Source: Mesobacillus sp. AQ2 (GTDB lineage: Bacteria; Bacillota; Bacilli; Bacillales; Cytobacillaceae). Taken from it: a stretch of DNA of 64,000 nucleotides. This document shows, piece by piece, positions 60,223-64,000 of the stretch (the stretch's first letter is position 1; each line of letters opens with the position of its first letter). The notes beneath the pieces are model-generated. The model was given only the letters and a program-made list of their open reading frames with translations. It did not search any database and was not told the DNA's origin. The DNA lies in NCBI RefSeq assembly GCF_030122805.1, contig NZ_CP126080.1, forward strand, positions 1,741,001 to 1,805,000, written 5' to 3'. A program made the position numbers and the translations under genes.

Positions 60223-61893
60223 GTGTCTATTAATGTTCTAGACGGAAAACGTTTTGCGGAGATGGTGATTCAGGGTGCCAACCATTTGGCGGCCAATGCC
60301 AAGTATGTCGACGCGTTGAACGTCTTCCCTGTTCCTGATGGTGATACGGGAACAAATATGAATTTATCCATGACTTCCGGAGCTAAGGAAGTAAAGAACA
60401 ATGTACAGGAACATATCGGGAAGGTGGGTTCCGCGCTTGCCAAAGGTTTGCTTATGGGAGCGAGGGGCAACTCAGGAGTCATCCTGTCCCAATTATTCCG
60501 CGGATTTGCGAAAGCAATTGAAACAAAGCCGGTTGTAACAGCTGTTGAATTTGCTTCTGCATTAAACGCGGGTGTGGAGACTGCTTATAAAGCAGTTATG
60601 AAGCCGGTTGAGGGAACGATTTTAACAGTGGCCAAAGATGCTGCAAGGCATGCTGTTGCAGTTGCGCCAAACCACGAAAGCATTGACGGACTTATGGAAG
60701 AGGTTCTTAAAGAAGCAAAGGCTTCATTGAATCGTACGCCAGATTTGCTGCCGGTCCTAAAGGAAGTAGGAGTAGTAGACAGCGGCGGACAAGGCCTTGT
60801 TTTCGTTTATGAAGGTTTTCTTGCAGAATTGAAGGGCGAAAAGCTTCCTGACTCCCCATCTGCGATGCCGAATATGACTGAGCTTGTAAGCGCCGAGCAC
60901 CATAAGAGCGTCCAGAGCCACATGAATACTGAGGATATTGAATTCGGCTATTGTACCGAATTCATGGTTAAACTTGAGGGGAAAGAGACATTCTCTGAGG
61001 AGAATTTCCGTCAGGACTTGAGCAAATATGGAGATTCTCTTCTCGTCATTTCCGACGAAGAGGTCGTAAAAGTACATATCCACTCAGAACAGCCTGGCGA
61101 TGTATTGTCATATGGACAAAAATACGGAAGCCTCATCAATATGAAAATTGAAAATATGCGTCAGCAGCATACAGATATTGTCGGTGAACCGACAACACCT
61201 TTGCGCACACAGGCTAATGAACCAAAGAAAGAAAAGCAGGAATATGGAATCGTCGCTGTCTCGATGGGTTCCGGAATTGCTGAACTTTTCCGCAGCATTG
61301 GTGCCAACGCCGTGATCGAAGGCGGCCAGACGATGAATCCGAGCACCGAGGACATCATCAAGGCTGTCAAAGAGGTGAACGCACGCAAGGTCATCATCCT
61401 GCCGAACAATAAAAATATCATCATGGCTGCAGAACAGGCTGCCGAGGTAGCGGAGGAAGAAGTGGTAGTCATCCCTTCGAAAACTGTGCCTCAGGGAATG
61501 ACAGCATTGCTTTCATTCAATCCATCAGCCGATCCTGCCGCAAATAAAGATGCCATGTCAGAAGCGATGCAGCATGTGAAAACGGGCCAGCTGACTTATG
61601 CAGTTCGTGACACCAGCATCGACGGACTTGAAATCTCAACCGGAGATTTCATGGGCCTGGCGGATGGGAAAATTGTCTTGAAAGATCGTGATAAAGTTAA
61701 AGCAGCAAAGGACCTGCTGGACCAGATGCTCGATGAAGACACTGAAATCCTGACCATCCTTAAAGGGGAAGATGCTTCAGATGATGATGTTGATTCCATC
61801 GTTGAGTTTGTTGAGGGCAAGTATGGAGATGTTGAGATAGAAGTCCATAATGGAGAACAGCCATTATACGCCTTCATCTTCGCGATTGAATAA
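60223..61893 (+). CDS. fakA: Fatty acid kinase catalytic subunit FakA (YloV)
   Basis: 556-residue DhaK/DhaL-related kinase phosphorylating fatty acids held by FakB proteins. N-terminal DhaL ATP-binding domain (about 5-200) with FPVPDGDTGTNMNLSM and MGARGNSGVILSQLFRG; middle domain with VDSGGQGLVFVYEG; C-terminal FakB-contacting EDD-like domain with VSMGSGIAELF and PNNKNIIMAAEQAA. GTG 60223 follows AGAGGAGG. No fakB is in the window. B. subtilis has sdaAB/sdaAA downstream; here recG is next. Confidence 0.95.
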   Translation: MSINVLDGKRFAEMVIQGANHLAANAKYVDALNVFPVPDGDTGTNMNLSMTSGAKEVKNNVQEHIGKVGSALAKGLLMGARGNSGVILSQLFRGFAKAIETKPVVTAVEFASALNAGVETAYKAVMKPVEGTILTVAKDAARHAVAVAPNHESIDGLMEEVLKEAKASLNRTPDLLPVLKEVGVVDSGGQGLVFVYEGFLAELKGEKLPDSPSAMPNMTELVSAEHHKSVQSHMNTEDIEFGYCTEFMVKLEGKETFSEENFRQDLSKYGDSLLVISDEEVVKVHIHSEQPGDVLSYGQKYGSLINMKIENMRQQHTDIVGEPTTPLRTQANEPKKEKQEYGIVAVSMGSGIAELFRSIGANAVIEGGQTMNPSTEDIIKAVKEVNARKVIILPNNKNIIMAAEQAAEVAEEEVVVIPSKTVPQGMTALLSFNPSADPAANKDAMSEAMQHVKTGQLTYAVRDTSIDGLEISTGDFMGLADGKIVLKDRDKVKAAKDLLDQMLDEDTEILTILKGEDASDDDVDSIVEFVEGKYGDVEIEVHNGEQPLYAFIFAIE

Positions 61894-61950
61894 TTAATCC
61901 GATGTCGGAGAATCTCCGGCTGGACAAATAAAATTGTAATATGATACTAA

Positions 61951-61986
61951 GAAATAGAAGGGGAATCCCCTTCTATTTCGTTTTGT
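61951..61986 (+). terminator. Terminator after fakA
   Basis: Perfect 14-bp stem GAAATAGAAGGGGA (61951-61964) / TCCCCTTCTATTTC (61966-61979) around a single central base, so effectively a tight hairpin, then GTTTTGT. Confidence 0.85.
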
Positions 61987-62223
61987 ATATAAAAGGATTG
62001 TTTCCGCATTCATATGTGAAAAGGTAAACGTAAGAACAGCTGTAGATTCGGATACGCAGTGGGTGGACAACAGGGGGAAAAGCAGACTATTTTGCATGGT
62101 CATGTCTGATTCCACGTAAAACAAATAACATCAATACTCCAGAAACAGCGTAAGGAGGGGGAGCGGCAGCACCGATTGGCCGGGAGCTGGAGGCCAAGAG
62201 TTTCGGCACACCGCTTGAATAAT
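61987..62223 (+). other. recG leader with isolated Shine-Dalgarno
   Basis: No gene seen. AAGGAGGGGG at 62152-62161 is a very strong ribosome binding site, yet the nearest possible start in the recG frame is TTG at 62176, 14 nt away. The frame is open from there through TTG 62215 to GTG 62224. No good promoter found. Confidence 0.35.
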
Positions 62224-64000
62224 GTGAATGAACAACTAAAGCAACCAGTAACAGCAATAAAAGGAATCGGCAATGAAATGGCGGAGACTCTGGCGGATAT
62301 GCACATCAGGACTGTCGGTGATCTGCTCGAATACTTCCCATATCGTTACGAAGATTATCGGCTTAAGGATCTGGCAGAAGTTAAGCATGACGAAAGAGTC
62401 ACGGTGGAGGGCAAGGTGCACAGTGAGCCTGCACTTGTCTATTACGGCCGCAAAAAGAATCGGCTTACCGTCAGGCTGCTCGTGGGCCGTTACTTAATCA
62501 TTGCAACTTTCTTTAACCAGCCTTATTTAAAACAAAAAATAACCGTCGGAGAGACGATTACAGTCACGGGGAAATGGGATCAGCATAGACAGACGATCAC
62601 AGCCAGTCAAATGTCATTGGGAGAGCATGCTCAAAGCCAGGATTTTGAACCGGTTTACGCAGTGAAAGGAAAAATGACCGTAAAAACGATCAGAAGGCTG
62701 ATCAAGCAGGCTTTTTCTCAGTTCGGGCATGAAATAGACGAAATATTGCCGGCAGAGCTTTTGCAAAAATATAAGCTGCTGAACCGCAGGGATGCCTTAA
62801 GAATCATGCACCTGCCTTCAGGTTCTGACGAAATGAAACAGGCGAGAAGAAGATTTGTTTACGAGGAGTTTCTTTTATTCCAGCTTAAAATGCAGTCATT
62901 ACGGAAACTGGAACGGGAACAGAGTCCCGGAATTTCGTTCTCCTATGAATTGGACAAGCTGAAACAATTTATCGGCGGACTGCCTTTCCCGTTAACGGGC
63001 GCACAAAAGCGAGTAGTCAATGAGATCCTCGGTGACATGAAATCTCCATACCGTATGAATCGCCTCCTTCAAGGTGATGTTGGTTCAGGTAAAACGGTGG
63101 TCGCGGCGATTGCCCTTTATGCTGCTAAGACAGCTGGCTACCAAGGAGCATTGATGGTCCCAACAGAAATACTGGCTGAACAACACTCTCAGTCCCTGAC
63201 ACAGCTGCTTGAGCCATTCGGTGTTAAAGCGGCTCTGCTGACAAGCTCGGTAAAAGGCAAACGGCGAAGAGAGATGCTCGAGCAGCTGAAGCAGGGTGAT
63301 ATTGATGTATTGATTGGCACGCACGCCTTGATCCAGGATGAAGTGGACTTCCAACGCCTCGGTCTTGTCATCACAGATGAACAACATCGATTTGGGGTTG
63401 AACAAAGGCGGGTTCTCAGGGAGAAAGGTGAAAATCCCGATGTCTTGTTCATGACCGCAACACCAATCCCGAGGACATTGGCAATCACGGTCTTCGGTGA
63501 AATGGATGTCTCGGTGATCGATGAAATGCCGGCTGGACGCAAGACGATCGAAACGTATTGGGCCAAGCACGAGATGCTTGAGCGGGTGCTCGCCTTCATG
63601 GAAAAGGAACTGGCAAAAGGAAGGCAGGCATATGTGATATGCCCATTGATCGAGGAGTCAGATAAGCTTGATGTCCAGAATGCGATCGATGTCCACAGCA
63701 CCCTGAGTTTCTATTTTAAGGACCGTTTTCAGGTTGGCCTGATGCATGGACGACTCCATTCCGACGAAAAAGACCAGGTGATGAAGTCCTTCAGTGAAAA
63801 TGAAGTGCAAGTGCTCGTCTCCACTACCGTCGTTGAAGTAGGGGTGAATGTCCCGAACGCGACAGTGATGCTCATATATGATGCCGAAAGATTTGGTCTG
63901 TCACAGCTTCATCAGCTTAGAGGAAGGGTTGGCCGTGGAAGTGACCAATCATATTGCATTTTGCTCGCCGATCCGAAAAGCGAAGTCGGGAAAGAACGCA
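62224..64000 (+). CDS. recG: ATP-dependent DNA helicase RecG (5' part, runs off window)
   Basis: Fork-regressing helicase. The visible 592 codons contain the N-terminal wedge/OB domain (IKGIGNEMAETL; YFPYRYEDYRLKDL; VTVEGKVHSEPALVYYG), Walker A GDVGSGKT, the DEQH box in ITDEQHRFGVEQR, TATPIPRTLA and motif V/VI TTVVEVGVNVPN and QLHQLRGRVGRG. The C-terminus lies beyond the window. GTG 62224 aligns best with the B. subtilis start by length but has no Shine-Dalgarno; TTG 62176 with AAGGAGGGGG 14 nt upstream is the alternative. Confidence 0.95.
   Translation, partial: MNEQLKQPVTAIKGIGNEMAETLADMHIRTVGDLLEYFPYRYEDYRLKDLAEVKHDERVTVEGKVHSEPALVYYGRKKNRLTVRLLVGRYLIIATFFNQPYLKQKITVGETITVTGKWDQHRQTITASQMSLGEHAQSQDFEPVYAVKGKMTVKTIRRLIKQAFSQFGHEIDEILPAELLQKYKLLNRRDALRIMHLPSGSDEMKQARRRFVYEEFLLFQLKMQSLRKLEREQSPGISFSYELDKLKQFIGGLPFPLTGAQKRVVNEILGDMKSPYRMNRLLQGDVGSGKTVVAAIALYAAKTAGYQGALMVPTEILAEQHSQSLTQLLEPFGVKAALLTSSVKGKRRREMLEQLKQGDIDVLIGTHALIQDEVDFQRLGLVITDEQHRFGVEQRRVLREKGENPDVLFMTATPIPRTLAITVFGEMDVSVIDEMPAGRKTIETYWAKHEMLERVLAFMEKELAKGRQAYVICPLIEESDKLDVQNAIDVHSTLSFYFKDRFQVGLMHGRLHSDEKDQVMKSFSENEVQVLVSTTVVEVGVNVPNATVMLIYDAERFGLSQLHQLRGRVGRGSDQSYCILLADPKSEVGKER

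Overview
The window is a chromosomal housekeeping segment from an endospore-forming Bacillota of the family Bacillaceae. The evidence is the gene order (murE to recG, close to that of Bacillus subtilis), sporulation genes (spoVE, spoIIGA, sigE, sigG, spoVM), a T-box leader before ileS, three PyrR-type attenuators in the pyr operon, and a meso-diaminopimelate-type MurE. Species cannot be named from the sequence alone; intergenic repeats of the kind seen in environmental Bacillus/Mesobacillus-like genomes suggest a relative of B. subtilis outside its own species group. No prophage, transposase, CRISPR array, rRNA or tRNA gene was found.

Layout. 0.2-13.6 kb is the late division and cell wall (dcw) cluster: murE, an orphan Mur-ligase N-terminal domain protein, mraY, murD, spoVE, murG, murB, divIB, two DUF881 genes, sbp, ftsA, ftsZ. 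14.0-16.7 kb holds the mother-cell/forespore sigma genes spoIIGA-sigE and sigG, the latter with a near-consensus sigma-F promoter. 16.8-21.1 kb is the ylm/division block (ylmC, pgeF, ylmE, sepF, ylmG, ylmH, divIVA), interrupted by a 337-bp transposon-like element between ylmG and ylmH. 21.1-26.5 kb has T-box-ileS, ylyA, a phased 20/21-bp repeat array, lspA and a RluD-family pseudouridine synthase. 26.5-38.4 kb is the complete pyrimidine operon pyrR-pyrP-pyrB-pyrC-carA-carB-pyrK-pyrD-pyrF-pyrE. rqcH follows in the opposite direction, and 40.5-41.1 kb is a cluster of palindromic repeats. 41.2-49.8 kb has a calcium-type P-ATPase, yicC-like, remA, gmk, rpoZ, coaBC and priA. 50.1-58.9 kb is def, fmt, rsmB, rlmN, prpC (broken by an in-frame stop), prkC, rsgA, rpe, thiN. 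The end holds spoVM, rpmB (minus strand), an asp23-family gene, fakA and the 5' part of recG.

Most genes are co-directional and tightly packed, often with 1-40 nt overlaps. The left half makes lipid II precursors and assembles the Z-ring, the middle synthesises UMP, and the right half couples nucleotide supply, replication restart, formyl-Met initiation and deformylation, rRNA modification, ribosome assembly (RsgA) and Ser/Thr kinase signalling. Compared with my memory of B. subtilis, no genes corresponding to bpr (after ftsZ), ylmAB (after sigG), the cysH group (after pyrE) or sdaAB/sdaAA (before recG) are present.

I did not find a clear new multi-gene system. The most unusual signals are the six-copy array with exact 20/21-bp spacing before lspA, the 337-bp element with exact 8-bp flanking duplications, the nonsense codon inside prpC, the orphan Mur N-domain gene between murE and mraY, and a three-codon minicistron in front of the P-type ATPase gene.
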